From: Mercurialis annua | Taxonomy: Eukaryota; Streptophyta; Magnoliopsida; Malpighiales; Euphorbiaceae | Direction: 5' to 3' | Assembly (NCBI RefSeq): GCF_937616625.2 | Contig: NC_065577.1 | Coordinates: 11,139,001-11,203,000, forward strand | DNA: 64,000 nt | In this document: piece after piece, positions 48,241 to 57,735 of the stretch | How the letters are laid out: each line of letters begins with the position of its first letter | How positions within the stretch are numbered: the first letter of the stretch is position 1 | Program-made: the position numbers and the translations under genes | The notes under the pieces: generated by a model | The model's database searches: none | The model's input: the letters and a program-made list of their open reading frames with translations, nothing else | Told to the model about the DNA's origin: nothing

Positions 48241-48568
48241 TTGGTTTCAAACCAAGGCCAATTGCTTGCTATGTGTTTACTCTGTTAAGTATGGTTGTGT
48301 CTTAGGAACTACTGCGGATATAGGATTCTGTCATGTCTTTAAAAACCGTCATCTTTTGATTTTAAAACATTCTGCCTACACCAATAGGATTGCGTCGAGT
48401 CAGTCATTATTTGTTGATTTGATGCTGTTAATTGTTAATGCTATTTCACTTGGGTGAGTATTTTATTGCTGTTGATTTCTCGGGAAATCCTATTTATTAA
48501 TTGTTTTGTTTCATACTTGGGTATGAATTATGTGTTATTTATATTGTTTTTGTTCAAATCCTTAGGAT
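48241..48568 (+). other. A1 leader between PBS and gag
   Basis: A non-coding stretch of 328 bases. It ends in a strong splice-acceptor-like sequence, TTGTTCAAATCCTTAG (AG at 48564-48565), three bases before the gag ATG. Confidence 0.7.
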
Positions 48569-49516
48569 ATGGACAATGTTGTTCGTACTCGTGCTCGTGC
48601 TGCGGCAGAGCAAGAAGCTGTGGCTGATGATGCGATTTCCATGGAAGTCGATCAGAACGTACCACCAGTTCAGGCTAATGCTGGACGTGGTCGAGGTGGA
48701 GGTGCTGGCAGAGGTAGAGGTGCTGGTAGAGGCAGAGGAGCTGGTGCTGGTAGAGGTGGAGCTAGAGGACGCGGTGCAGCAGGTGTTCAGGCACCGAATG
48801 TGCAGCAGGCACCAGAGGTGCAGCAAGCACCAAATATGCAAGCGTTCGACTTCACTACTTTCTTGGCTGGCGTTGTCGAGATGCAGAACAATCAGGCTCT
48901 ACTGCAGAATCAGTGTAATATACTGGGTCAGTTAGCGCAGCAACAGCAACCTCAGGTTGGTGCTGTAGCTGGTATTGGTGGACTTGCTGGTGTCGGTCAC
49001 ATTCCGACGGACAGAGAGTTGGTGATGATCTACTTGAAGTTGAATCCGACTTCTTTTGATGGTACTGGTGATGCTCTTGACTTTTTGGAGGAATTTGAGT
49101 ACAACAGTCAGAGGATTCAAGCGTCTGATCGTCAATCAGTGATGCTTGTGGAGATGTCGCTGAAGGGTCCAGCTAAGGACTGGTATCGTGATAACATCAG
49201 GCCAGTTATGGATACTTTGCCTTGGGCTGATTTTGTGATCAGGTTCAGAGGTTACTATCTACCCTTCTCTGTTACTGAGAGTTTCAGAGAAAAGCTGCTC
49301 ACTTTGAAGAAGGGGGATAGATCGGTGACAGACTACACTACTGAGTTTGTACGTTTGGGGCGGTTTGCTACAGATCTACAGGGTGATCAAGAGCGAGTGA
49401 ACGACCGTTATATTAGGGGTTTAGGCTCGGAGTTTCTCCCTTTGCTGATAGGGACAAACATGGAGTTTGCCCGGTTAGTGGATAGTGCGCGGCGGATGGA
49501 GAATTCGATGGTTTAG
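48569..49516 (+). CDS. gag: A1 gag, first part (to UAG)
   Basis: Structural polyprotein that packages the element RNA. After an acidic start come 30-odd residues of RGRGGGAGRG repeats (about residues 39-72), then a Q-rich stretch and the retrotransposon gag (capsid) domain, about residues 148-310 (LDFLEEFEYNSQRI, LKGPAKDWYRDNIRP, RSVTDYTTEFVRLGRF). The frame stops at TAG 49514-49516 right after the capsid domain, while the following zinc-knuckle part is in the same frame. In G1 the homologous position is a sense codon, so this stop is likely a recent lesion, possibly a change at a CAG codon, rather than a family feature. Confidence 0.9.
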   Translation: MDNVVRTRARAAAEQEAVADDAISMEVDQNVPPVQANAGRGRGGGAGRGRGAGRGRGAGAGRGGARGRGAAGVQAPNVQQAPEVQQAPNMQAFDFTTFLAGVVEMQNNQALLQNQCNILGQLAQQQQPQVGAVAGIGGLAGVGHIPTDRELVMIYLKLNPTSFDGTGDALDFLEEFEYNSQRIQASDRQSVMLVEMSLKGPAKDWYRDNIRPVMDTLPWADFVIRFRGYYLPFSVTESFREKLLTLKKGDRSVTDYTTEFVRLGRFATDLQGDQERVNDRYIRGLGSEFLPLLIGTNMEFARLVDSARRMENSMV

Positions 49517-50083
49517 TTTGGGACGATCTCTGACCCTTTCCAGAATCAGAAGGGAAAGAGTGACGTTCCTAGTGGGGGGCAGCAGGCCCCAGTGCAGCAT
49601 GGTAGTGGGAACTGCTACAGTGGCTCTTCTCAGGCCAACAGGGGGAGTCGTCGGACTCACAACAAAGGGAGGCATAGTGCCAGGAGTGCTCCGTACAGTT
49701 CTAGTAGCAGTGGGAGCAACCGTGGTTCAGGACGCGGGTACAGTGGTGGATCGAACATTCCGTTCTGCCAGAATTGCAGACGTAGGCATTATGGTCAGTG
49801 CCAGTTAGCTCCTGGAGGTTGTTTCACTTGTGGCCAGCCGGGTCATTTTTCTAGGGAGTGTCCGACATCTGGGCAGCAGATGTCTAACTCCAGTATGGCG
49901 CAGTCATCTTATCAGCAGCAGAGACCTGCGTTTACACAGTCTGTAGGGTACGCTCAACCTGCAGCATCTTTTGGTGGCCAGCGGGGCCGTGGTTCTGGTG
50001 GCAGAGGTTTTGGTGGCCGTGGTAACGGAGGTAGAGGTTCCAACGGTTATGGTACTGGACAGAGTTCACAGCAACAGCCGTAG
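49517..50083 (+). pseudogene. gag: A1 gag, nucleocapsid part beyond the first UAG
   Basis: In frame with gag. It carries two zinc-binding motifs, CQNCRRRHYGQC and CFTCGQPGHFSREC (49820-49861), followed by a Gly/Arg/Ser/Gln-rich tail typical of plant Gypsy gag C termini. It ends at TAG 50081-50083 in the context CAG CCG TAG GGT CAG GCC. It is cut off from gag by the UAG at 49514 unless that codon is read through. Confidence 0.85.
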
Positions 50084-53000
50084 GGTCAGGCCAGAGTGTT
50101 CGCACTTACTCCTCAGGATGCGCGTGCATCAAACGCTGTGGTGCAAGGTACCATCCCGATTTCTTTTACTGATGCTTTGGTATTATTTGATGCGGGTGCG
50201 ACCCATTCGTTTGTTTCTACTTGTTTTGCTGGGAAATTGGGTAGAGCACCATCTGTCTTGAGTGAACCTCTAGCTGTGTCTACACCTATGTCTGAAGGTG
50301 TAGTAGTGGACGTTGTTTATCCTTCATGTCCAGTGGTTATTCAGGGTAGAGAATTATGTGCTGATTTGATTGTACTTGACGTTCTTTCTTTTGATGTTAT
50401 CTTGGGGATGGACTGGTTGTCACGCCATTATGCTTCTATTGACTGTCGAGGAAAGTCAGTCGAGTTCAGGATTCCAGGTGATCTACCTTTTTCCTTTCAG
50501 GGGGAAAAGGCAGAGACACCTAAGAATCTGATTTCCGCCATCAAGGCGAAGCGGATGTTAGGCAAGGGTTGCCAGGGTTTTCTTGCTGTGGTTCGTGATT
50601 TGGAGACTAGTAGTGGTGATATGCATAGTGTTCCGATGGTGAATGAGTTCACTGATGTGTTTCCAGAGGAATTGCCTGGATTACCACCTGATCGTGATAT
50701 TGAGTTTTGCATTGATGTGGTTTCTGGTACAGCTCCGATTTCGATACCGCCGTATCGGATGGCTCCTGCAGAGCTGAAGGAGTTGAAGGACCAGTTACAA
50801 GAGTTGTTGGATAGCGGGTTCATCAGACCGAGTACTTCTCCGTGGGGTGCTCCAGTTCTGTTTGTAAAGAAGAAAGATGGTTCCTTTCGGCTGTGTATCG
50901 ACTACAGACAGTTGAATAAGGCTACTGTCAAGAACAGATATCCTCTTCCTCGCATCGATGATCTGTTTGACCAGTTGCAGGGTGCGAAGTGTTTTTCCAA
51001 GATTGATTTGAGGTCTGGGTATCATCAGCTACGGATCCGTGATGCAGATGTGCCTAAGACTGCTTTTCGGACTCGTTATGGACATTTTGAGTTTCTGGTT
51101 ATGTCCTTTGGTCTGACGAACGCACCAGCAGCGTTTATGGATATGATGAACAGAGTGTTCAAGCCGTTTTTGGATCAATTTGTTATCGTCTTCATTGATG
51201 ACATTTTGATCTATTCTCGGAGTGAGGAGGAGCATGCTTACCATTTGAGGACTATACTACAGACGTTGCGTGAGCATCAGTTGTACGCTAAGTTCTCAAA
51301 ATGTGAGTTCTGGTTGGATCAGGTTACCTTTCTAGGACACGTGGTGTCGAAAGATGGGATCAAGGTTGATCCGAAGAAGATTGAGGCGGTCATGGATTGG
51401 CAAAGGCCAAGGTCAGTTACCGAGATCAGAAGTTTTCTGGGTTTAACTGGTTACTATCGTCGGTTCGTGCAAGATTTCTCCAGAATATCTGCACCTTTGA
51501 CTAAACTGACACAGAAGGGTGTCAAGTTTGAGTGGACTGACAAGTGCGAGGCGAGTTTTGAGAAGCTCAAGGAGATTTTGACTACAGCTCCGGTTTTGGC
51601 ATTGCCTTCTGGCATTGACGGTTTCACAGTGTATTGTGATGCGTCTCGGATTGGTTTGGGTTGCGTTCTGATGCAACATGGACAGGTGATTGCCTATGCT
51701 TCCAGACAGTTGAAGAAGCATGAGGTGAATTACCCTACGCATGATTTAGAGTTGGCAGCTGTGGTTTTTGCGCTGAAAATCTGGAGACATTATTTGTATG
51801 GTGCTACTTGTGAGATTTTCACTGATCATAAGAGTCTGAAGTATATCTTTGATCAGAGAGAATTGAACTTGAGACAGAGGAGATGGTTAGAGTTGCTGAA
51901 GGACTACGACTGTACTATTCAGTACCATCCTGGTAAGGCTAATGTGGTAGCCGATGCGTTGAGTCGCAAGTCTTCAGGCAGTTTGGCTCATATTTCTGAG
52001 ATTGGGCGTAGACCCATGGTTAGAGGGTGGCACAGTTTGATAGCTTCAGGCTATGGATTTCAGATTTCTCAGACTGGTTGTTTGTTAGCACAGTTGCAAG
52101 TGCAACCCGTTTTGATTGATCGGATCAAAGCTTTACAAGCTGAGGATTCACAGTTGAAACGGATTATTGAGGAGGTTCAGCAGGATGGAAATCCTGAATT
52201 TACTTTTGTGGATGGTGTTCTGAGACATGGTTCGAGATTGTGTGTTCCGGATTCAGATGGTTTGAGGGACCAGATTCTGGAAGAAGCGCACAAGTCTGCT
52301 TATAGTGTTCATCCGGGTTCTACTAAGATGTACCATGATCTTAAGGGTACCTACTGGTGGAGCGGGATGAAGAAGGATGTCGCTGAGTATGTTTCTAAGT
52401 GTCTGACGTGCCAGCAGGTGAAGCTGGAGCATCAGAGACCTTTTGGCTATCTGCAGCCACTACCTATTCCAGAGTGGAAGTGGGAGCGGATTGCTATGGA
52501 TTTTGTGGTTGGTTTACCACGTACTCGACAGGGGTACGATTCCATCTGGGTGATAGTTGACCGTATGACCAAGTCAGCTCATTTCCTACCGATCAAGGTT
52601 TCGTATACTGCTTCGAGGTTGGCTCAGTTGTACATCGACAGGATTGTCAGTTTACATGGTGTACCGGTTTCTATTGTTTCAGACAGAGGTTCTGTGTTTA
52701 CTTCGAGGTTCTGGAAAGCGTTGCAGGAATCTTTGGGTTCTCGGTTGGATTTCAGTACAGCTTTTCATCCTCAGACTGACGGTCAGTCTGAGAGGACTAT
52801 TCAGACGTTGGAGGATATGCTCAGGATGTGTGTTCTCGATTTTCAGGGTAGCTGGGATACTCATTTGCCGTTGATTGAGTTTTCTTATAACAACAGTTAC
52901 CACGCGAGTATCGAGATGGCGCCGTATGAGGCTTTGTACGGGCGCAAGTGTAGATCTCCTATCTGTTGGGAGGAGGTCGGAGAGCGTAAACTCTCGGGAG

Positions 53001-53536
53001 CGGAGATTATTCAGATTACCTCAGAGAAGGTACCGTTGATCAAACGGAGGTTAGAGACTGCTTTTAGTCGGCACAAGAGTTATGCGGATCCGAAGAGGAA
53101 AGACGTTGAGTTCCAAGTTGGTGATTTCGTGTTTCTTCGGGTTTCGCCTATGAAAGGCGTAGTTCGTTTTGGCGTCAAGGGAAAGTTGGCACCGAGGTAT
53201 ATTGGTCCATATGAGATTTCGGAGAGGATTGGAGCTGTGGCTTATCGTCTGGTTCTACCGCCAGACATGTCGTTAGTACATCCTGTGTTTCACGTTTCTA
53301 TGTTGAGAAAGTGTATTTCTGATCCTTCGCACGTGATTGTGCCCCAGAGCGTTGAGATTGACCAGGAGCTGTCCTATGAGGAACAGCCAGTTGAGATTGT
53401 TGATACGCAGGTGCGTAAATTGCGGAATAAGGAGATTCCGATGGTCAAAGTTCTCTGGCGCAATCATTCTGTAGAGGAGTGTACTTGGGAGACCGAGTTG
53501 GATATGCGGAATCGCTATCCTTTTCTTTTTCCGTGA
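50084..53536 (+). CDS. pol: A1 pol: protease, RT, RNase H, integrase, chromodomain
   Basis: In the same frame as gag. The first Met is at 50096, giving 1146 residues if counted from there. Aspartic protease [10 protein letters not shown] (about residues 32-41). RT with [17 protein letters not shown], the [10 protein letters not shown] region and catalytic FIDD at residues 366-369. RNase H with [40 protein letters not shown] and [10 protein letters not shown]. Integrase with an HHCC zinc finger (HKSAYSVH...CLTC) and catalytic Asp 802, Asp 863 (SDRG) and Glu 899 (QSERTIQ), giving the DD-35-E spacing. A GPY-type tail (RYIGPYEI) and a chromodomain ([20 protein letters not shown] onward, about 1090-1140) close the protein. 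All catalytic residues are present and the whole stretch is open to TGA 53534-53536, so it may be active. Confidence 0.95.
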   Translation, partial: GQARVFALTPQDARASNAVVQGTIPISFTDALVLFDAGATHSFVSTCFAGKLGRAPSVLSEPLAVSTPMSEGVVVDVVYPSCPVVIQGRELCADLIVLDVLSFDVILGMDWLSRHYASIDCRGKSVEFRIPGDLPFSFQGEKAETPKNLISAIKAKRMLGKGCQGFLAVVRDLETSSGDMHSVPMVNEFTDVFPEELPGLPPDRDIEFCIDVVSGTAPISIPPYRMAPAELKELKDQLQELLDSGFIRPSTSPWGAPVLFVKKKDGSFRLCIDYRQLNKATVKNRYPLPRIDDLFDQLQGAKCFSKIDLRSGYHQLRIRDADVPKTAFRTRYGHFEFLVMSFGLTNAPAAFMDMMNRVFKPFLDQFVIVFIDDILIYSRSEEEHAYHLRTILQTLREHQLYAKFSKCEFWLDQVTFLGHVVSKDGIKVDPKKIEAVMDWQRPRSVTEIRSFLGLTGYYRRFVQDFSRISAPLTKLTQKGVKFEWTDKCEASFEKLKEILTTAPVLALPSGIDGFTVYCDASRIGLGCVLMQHGQVIAYASRQLKKHEVNYPTHDLELAAVVFALKIWRHYLYGATCEIFTDHKSLKYIFDQRELNLRQRRWLELLKDYDCTIQYHPGKANVVADALSRKSSGSLAHISEIGRRPMVRGWHSLIASGYGFQISQTGCLLAQLQVQPVLIDRIKALQAEDSQLKRIIEEVQQDGNPEFTFVDGVLRHGSRLCVPDSDGLRDQILEEAHKSAYSVHPGSTKMYHDLKGTYWWSGMKKDVAEYVSKCLTCQQVKLEHQRPFGYLQPLPIPEWKWERIAMDFVVGLPRTRQGYDSIWVIVDRMTKSAHFLPIKVSYTASRLAQLYIDRIVSLHGVPVSIVSDRGSVFTSRFWKALQESLGSRLDFSTAFHPQTDGQSERTIQTLEDMLRMCVLDFQGSWDTHLPLIEFSYNNSYHASIEMAPYEALYGRKCRSPICWEEVGERKLSGAEIIQITSEKVPLIKRRLETAFSRHKSYADPKRKDVEFQVGDFVFLRVSPMKGVVRFGVKGKLAPRYIGPYEISERIGAVAYRLVLPPDMSLVHPVFHVSMLRKCISDPSHVIVPQSVEIDQELSYEEQPVEIVDTQVRKLRNKEIPMVKVLWRNHSVEECTWETELDMRNRYPFLFP

Positions 53537-53618
53537 GGTACGATATCTTGATTTTCTGTGACTTTTGTAGTTTTTACTTGTGTTACGTGTTGTTCTGATG
53601 TGATTTACTTGTCGTGTT

Positions 53619-53654
53619 AAATTCGAGGACGAATTTTTAATTAGTTGGGGAGAA
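53619..53654 (+). other. A1 hairpin and polypurine tract
   Basis: AAATTCG-AGGA-CGAATTT (53619-53636) precedes AGTTGGGGAGAA, which abuts the 3' LTR. The tract primes plus-strand DNA synthesis. The hairpin is shared with N1 although the two LTRs are strongly diverged. Confidence 0.8.
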
Positions 53655-56548
53655 TGTAATATCCCGTAAAAATTTTAGATTTCATTTTCGATAATTTCCG
53701 ACAAGCTTCTGGTCGTTTTGAAGTAACTTGAACGTTAGCGGTTTGATCCTAGTTGAGTTGGGTTGGGGTTGATTTTTGGTTCAACCATTTGTTTTTTTTA
53801 ATTAATTAAAAACAAAAACAAAAAAGAGATTTCAGCCATTCCCGTTCGGGAATTGAAATTCCCGAACGGGAATCCCTTTTTTTTGGGCCTGGTCTCGTTC
53901 GAGACCAGGCATTCCCGAACGGGAATCATGGCCTGAAAGGCCATTCCCGTTCGGGAATCACACAGCCCATAGGACCCTTCCATCCGGCCCTGTTCGATCT
54001 CATTTACGGCTCACTTCCCTACGTTATTTCAAATCGGTTTCTTCATATAAAACCTAGATCACGCTGCAAGGTAGCCCTAGCCACTTTTCTTTCGTTCTTT
54101 CGCTGAGAAACGTAGCTGTAATCATCCTCCAAAGTTGCTGCTCGGGTAAGCTCCTTTGTTCATCAATTTCCAGATTTTTGCTTTAATCGACATCTCTGTG
54201 TTTTTGATCGTTCTCTCTCGTTTCTAGATCGAAATCAGAACCGTTTGATTCCAGACGATCTAGACTCACGTATCTACGTTTCCCTACCTCAATTTCGCTG
54301 AACGGTACGCCGTCGATCTCGTTTCAATCGCCGTACGGTTTACGTTTTAAAGCTTTATAATTTCTGTTTTAGTTTTTTTATTTCTGCCGTATGCCTTCTT
54401 CTTCTTTTGGCTTGATTTTGCTAAGATCATGATTGTGAATCATGGAATGCCAGTTAGTTGTATTTAGCTTTCGGTTGTGGATTGAATCCATAGTTTCGTA
54501 ACCGTCATGTTCACAATTCTCGGATTCGTTTATTATAAGTTACTGTGTTGCTTTGTTTAATTCTAAGTTCATAGGATCCATGGCTTTATTGCCACCCTTG
54601 GTGATTATAGTGATCCCTTATGATTGCTTATGTATTTTGGGTTGAGTTTGGTGTTGAAACATAGAAGGTTGGTAAGGTTCGGCAATGGCAGCATGGGTTT
54701 AGGCAAGGGGGGGAATTCCTTTTCTTTTGAAAGGGAGAAGATGGCTTAATAGCCATTTTGATTACTTGAGTTATTTTGACCAAATCAACTAAACCCTTAA
54801 AGTTAGAATTTAGCAATTGTCTAATATTAACTTTTAAATTTAGATTTGATTATAGTTATAAAATTGAAAACGATTGCTATTTATAAATTTAGCTAATATA
54901 ATTACTCGGGTAATTATAATTAAATTCAAATTTCAAATTGGTTTAAATTGGCTAAATTACAATTTGGTCCCTAAACGTTTTAAAACTTATTTAACTTAAG
55001 TTTTTAATTAGTAATTCTATGTTTTGTTTTAATTATAAAGAAAAGCAATTAAATTGATTTCGGATATCAAATTGACTAAAGTACAATTTAGTCCCTAATT
55101 GGCTAAAGTGCAATTTAGTCCCTAAACTTTTATTTGACTTATTTAATTAAATTTTTGGGTCGTAACTTGGGTTACTTAATATTGAAGTTATTGAGTTCCG
55201 CTTTTAAATTGGATTATTATTTTGTTAATTTATTTTATAAATATACACTTGGGTTTATATTTGATAAACGTTTGGAATCGGGTTAGACTTGGGTCGCCCG
55301 ACAAGTGAGGCTAGCTTGGTAGTTTTTGATAACTCGGCTAACCCACTATTTGGAAATTATTTATTATTTAAAGTTATTAAATAATATTTATAAATTGGAT
55401 TTTAAGCGGGAACTCAATAGACTTATATTAATTGGGCTTTATTACCTTTTGATTGTATTTGTGTGTGCTTTGGATTGTTTATTTACGACGTGTTTATTGT
55501 GCTAGTCTTATGTGGTGTCTAGTACTCTTTAGAGTTAGGGTCTGATTTTAATAATTATTTTATTTGTCTAGACTCGTCTACTGTTCGTGCTTCAGAGGCG
55601 AACCAGAGTTAGTTGCTTGCCGGTATTTCACGCGGATTAGCAAGCAGTGAGTTTATATTTACTATTTACCGCTTTATTAAGTAAATTGTTATTTTAATAT
55701 TAAATATATATACTGTACGTATATTTCGAACTGTTTTATATTATGGCTCTTAGTTGGAACGTGCTACCTAATGGGCATCATTAGGACTGCGTGCGCACCG
55801 GTATTGATCTGGGTAAGGTATATATGGAAATGTGGTAACTCGGTGTGAGCATAGCTCTCGGGACCAGGTAGAGTAACTCGGTGTAGCTCAGCTCTCGGGA
55901 CTCTGGTATAAGTGTGGTCAGTGGTAACTCGGTGTAGCTCAGCTCTCGGGACCAGACCTATTGGATTATGATTATTATTTAGAATTGTGGATTAGGGTTC
56001 CAACTATTATCTGTAATATCGTTATTAAATGTTTTAAACGTTTTAAAGGTTTTCCACTTAATAAATGTAAATAGTGGTATGAACTCATCTCAGTATATCT
56101 GACCTCGTTGTTTTCCCAATTTTTCCCAGGGTTATGATCTGACAGAGTCTGGTGATCTCCGCATTTACTTTTCCTCGGAGGTTCCATTTATTTTGATAAA
56201 CTGTCAAACTATTTTATTCTTAGACCGCAGTAGTTGACTAGAAGTCTTTATTATTATTACAGTTGTTTGTCGGATTGGTCTGACTAGTTATATTGCTCTG
56301 GCATGTTATGTAATTATTTCGGATTATTTGTGTTATGCTTATTTTAGACTCGGAATTGGATAAGCATGTTATATTAACTGTTGATTATTATAACTGCTAG
56401 ATTTAGGCTGAAGTCTCGGTTGCCCCCGAGCATTGGTTTTCTGCAGGTTATTGTGTTTATTTGTTAATTGAAAGGCTAGCTACGGGTTTTGGTACTACAT
56501 TACCCATACCCTAGCGCCGGTCGCGATTCATGAAAATGGGTCGTGACA
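53655..56548 (+). mobile_element. A1 3' LTR
   Basis: Matches the 5' LTR nearly base for base. Differences seen: an A-run near 53810 that here contains C interruptions and is 5 bases longer, and single substitutions near 53965, 53985, 54380, 56104, 56142 and 56436. It ends GGGTCGTGACA followed by TAAAT. Confidence 0.93.
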
Positions 56549-56749
56549 TAAATATATGACAGACGCACAACATCCCTATAGATGAAGGCAGAAAATTTTA
56601 AAATCAAAAGATGACCTTTCAAAAGACAAGACTTAAATCCTAATTCCGTAGTAGTTCTTATGACACAAAAACCGAACATGCCATAAACAACAAACACGTA
56701 ACATGCAAAAATGCCTTGGATATCATAACCAAAGCTCTGGTACCAACTT
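56549..56749 (-). other. G1 leader and primer binding site
   Basis: The leader resumes with TAAAT after A1. On the minus strand the sequence next to the LTR reads TGGTACCAGAGCT (56733-56745), the initiator tRNA-Met site with one change from TGGTATCAGAGC. It also has homology to the A1 leader (AACTACTGCGGATATAGGAT versus GAACTACTACGGAATTAGGA). Confidence 0.75.
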
Positions 56750-57538
56750 TGTCACGAGCCAAAATCAGAGATCGTGACTGGCGCTAGGGTATGGGTATGA
56801 TAGTACCAAAACATGTAGCTAACCTCGCAGATAACATACAAACTTACAAAACCTGCAAAGAAACCAATGTCCAGGGGCAACCAAGACTCCAACCTAAGTT
56901 TAACAGTTTAAATAAAACATTATATAGCCAAAAGCTCATCTCAAACCCGAGACTCCAGCAGCATGCCAATTATATAAATAAACTGAATTCAACATAATTT
57001 TCCAACAACATAATAAAACAGTCGTATCAGTCCAACAAACCAAAGTATAGAGAAAAAATAAAAGTAAACTAGTTCTATTGCGGTCTAAGAGTGTAAAATA
57101 ATTTGACTAGTTTAAATAAATCAAAGAATCTCTGAAGAATGAAAAAAGTCGGAGATTAACCAAAAGCTCTCAAAATCATAAACCTTGAAATGGGGAAAAC
57201 AACTGGGTCAGATATACTGAGATGAGTTTATAATACTATTTATATTTATTAAGTTAAAACCTTTAAAACCATCAACCCGTTCATACTAATATATATAACA
57301 TTATGGAAACATTATTGAAATGAAACCCAAAGTAAATCCCCAAGTAAACGGGAACAAATCCTCGTCAATTCCAAAGTAATACATCTTGTCAGCCGAACCC
57401 AAAGTACTTACCGATTGCAAAGTAGTGTGTTAGCCGAATACCATACTATAAGCTTAACACAACATGTCGGGCGACCCAAGACTAACCCGACCAGAACATA
57501 AACCAAAGTGTAAACCAAAGTTAAATCCGAAAATCGAG
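56750..57538 (-). mobile_element. G1 5' LTR, 3' portion
   Basis: Begins TGTCACGAGCCAAAATCAGA (the LTR end in minus orientation). It includes the TTGCGGTCTAAGAGTG and GGGTCAGATATACTGAGATG blocks found in other LTRs and the CATGTCGGGCGACCCAAGAC phrase near 57465. It stops at about 57538, where sequence of the opposite strand begins. Confidence 0.75.
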
Positions 57539-57735
57539 ATTAGTTGCTCGCCAGTTATCACGGGGATATTTATTATTTACCGCTTTATTAAGTAAATTGT
57601 ATTTTGCTATTTTATATACTATATACGCATAATTCGAACTGTTTTATCATTATGGCTCTTTGTTGGAACATGCTACTTAATGGGCGTCATTAGGACTGCG
57701 TGCGCACCGGTATTGATCTGAGTAAGGTATATTAT
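57539..57735 (+). mobile_element. Short plus-strand subfamily-A LTR fragment
   Basis: TAGTTGCTCGCCAGTTATCACG to GTATTGATCTGAGTAAGGTA matches the A1 LTR at about 47286-47495 with an internal deletion. It is joined to inverted G1 LTR sequence on the left without a target duplication. Confidence 0.65.

Larger units (their letters stand above)
45335..56548 (+). mobile_element. A1: young full-length Tekay/Del-like chromovirus, TSD TAAAT
   Basis: An 11.2-kb element with all parts in order: 5' LTR 45335-48223, PBS 48228-48240, leader, gag 48569-50083, pol 50084-53536, hairpin, polypurine tract, 3' LTR 53655-56548. Perfect TAAAT copies flank it (45330-45334 and 56549-56553). The LTRs (2889 and 2894 bp) differ by about six substitutions and a 5-base indel in an A-run, near 0.2 percent, so insertion is recent. 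The frame is open apart from two UAG codons. The chromodomain at the pol C terminus places it among chromoviruses; the Tekay/Del assignment rests on overall resemblance and long LTRs. Confidence 0.95.
7371..57538 (-). mobile_element. G1: old Ty3/Gypsy element on the minus strand, heavily nested
   Basis: One decayed chromovirus-like element whose pieces are separated by later insertions. In coding order they are: 5' LTR 56750-57538, PBS 56733-56745, leader 56549-56732, 45253-45334 and 37753-37811, gag 37628-37752 and 33111-34345, pol 31310-33110, 14125-14345 and 8256-9599, polypurine tract 8130-8140, 3' LTR 7371-8129. Together they make about 6.8 kb. The protein joins run from one piece to the next at the same positions as in the intact relative A1, and most breakpoints carry matching 5-bp duplications, so the reconstruction rests on several independent junctions. 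Both LTRs are incomplete and the reading frame is broken many times. Confidence 0.8.

Noticed and set aside
50497..50823. Minus-strand ORFs across A1 pol
   Set aside because: Antisense shadows of the pol frame, which has all expected motifs.
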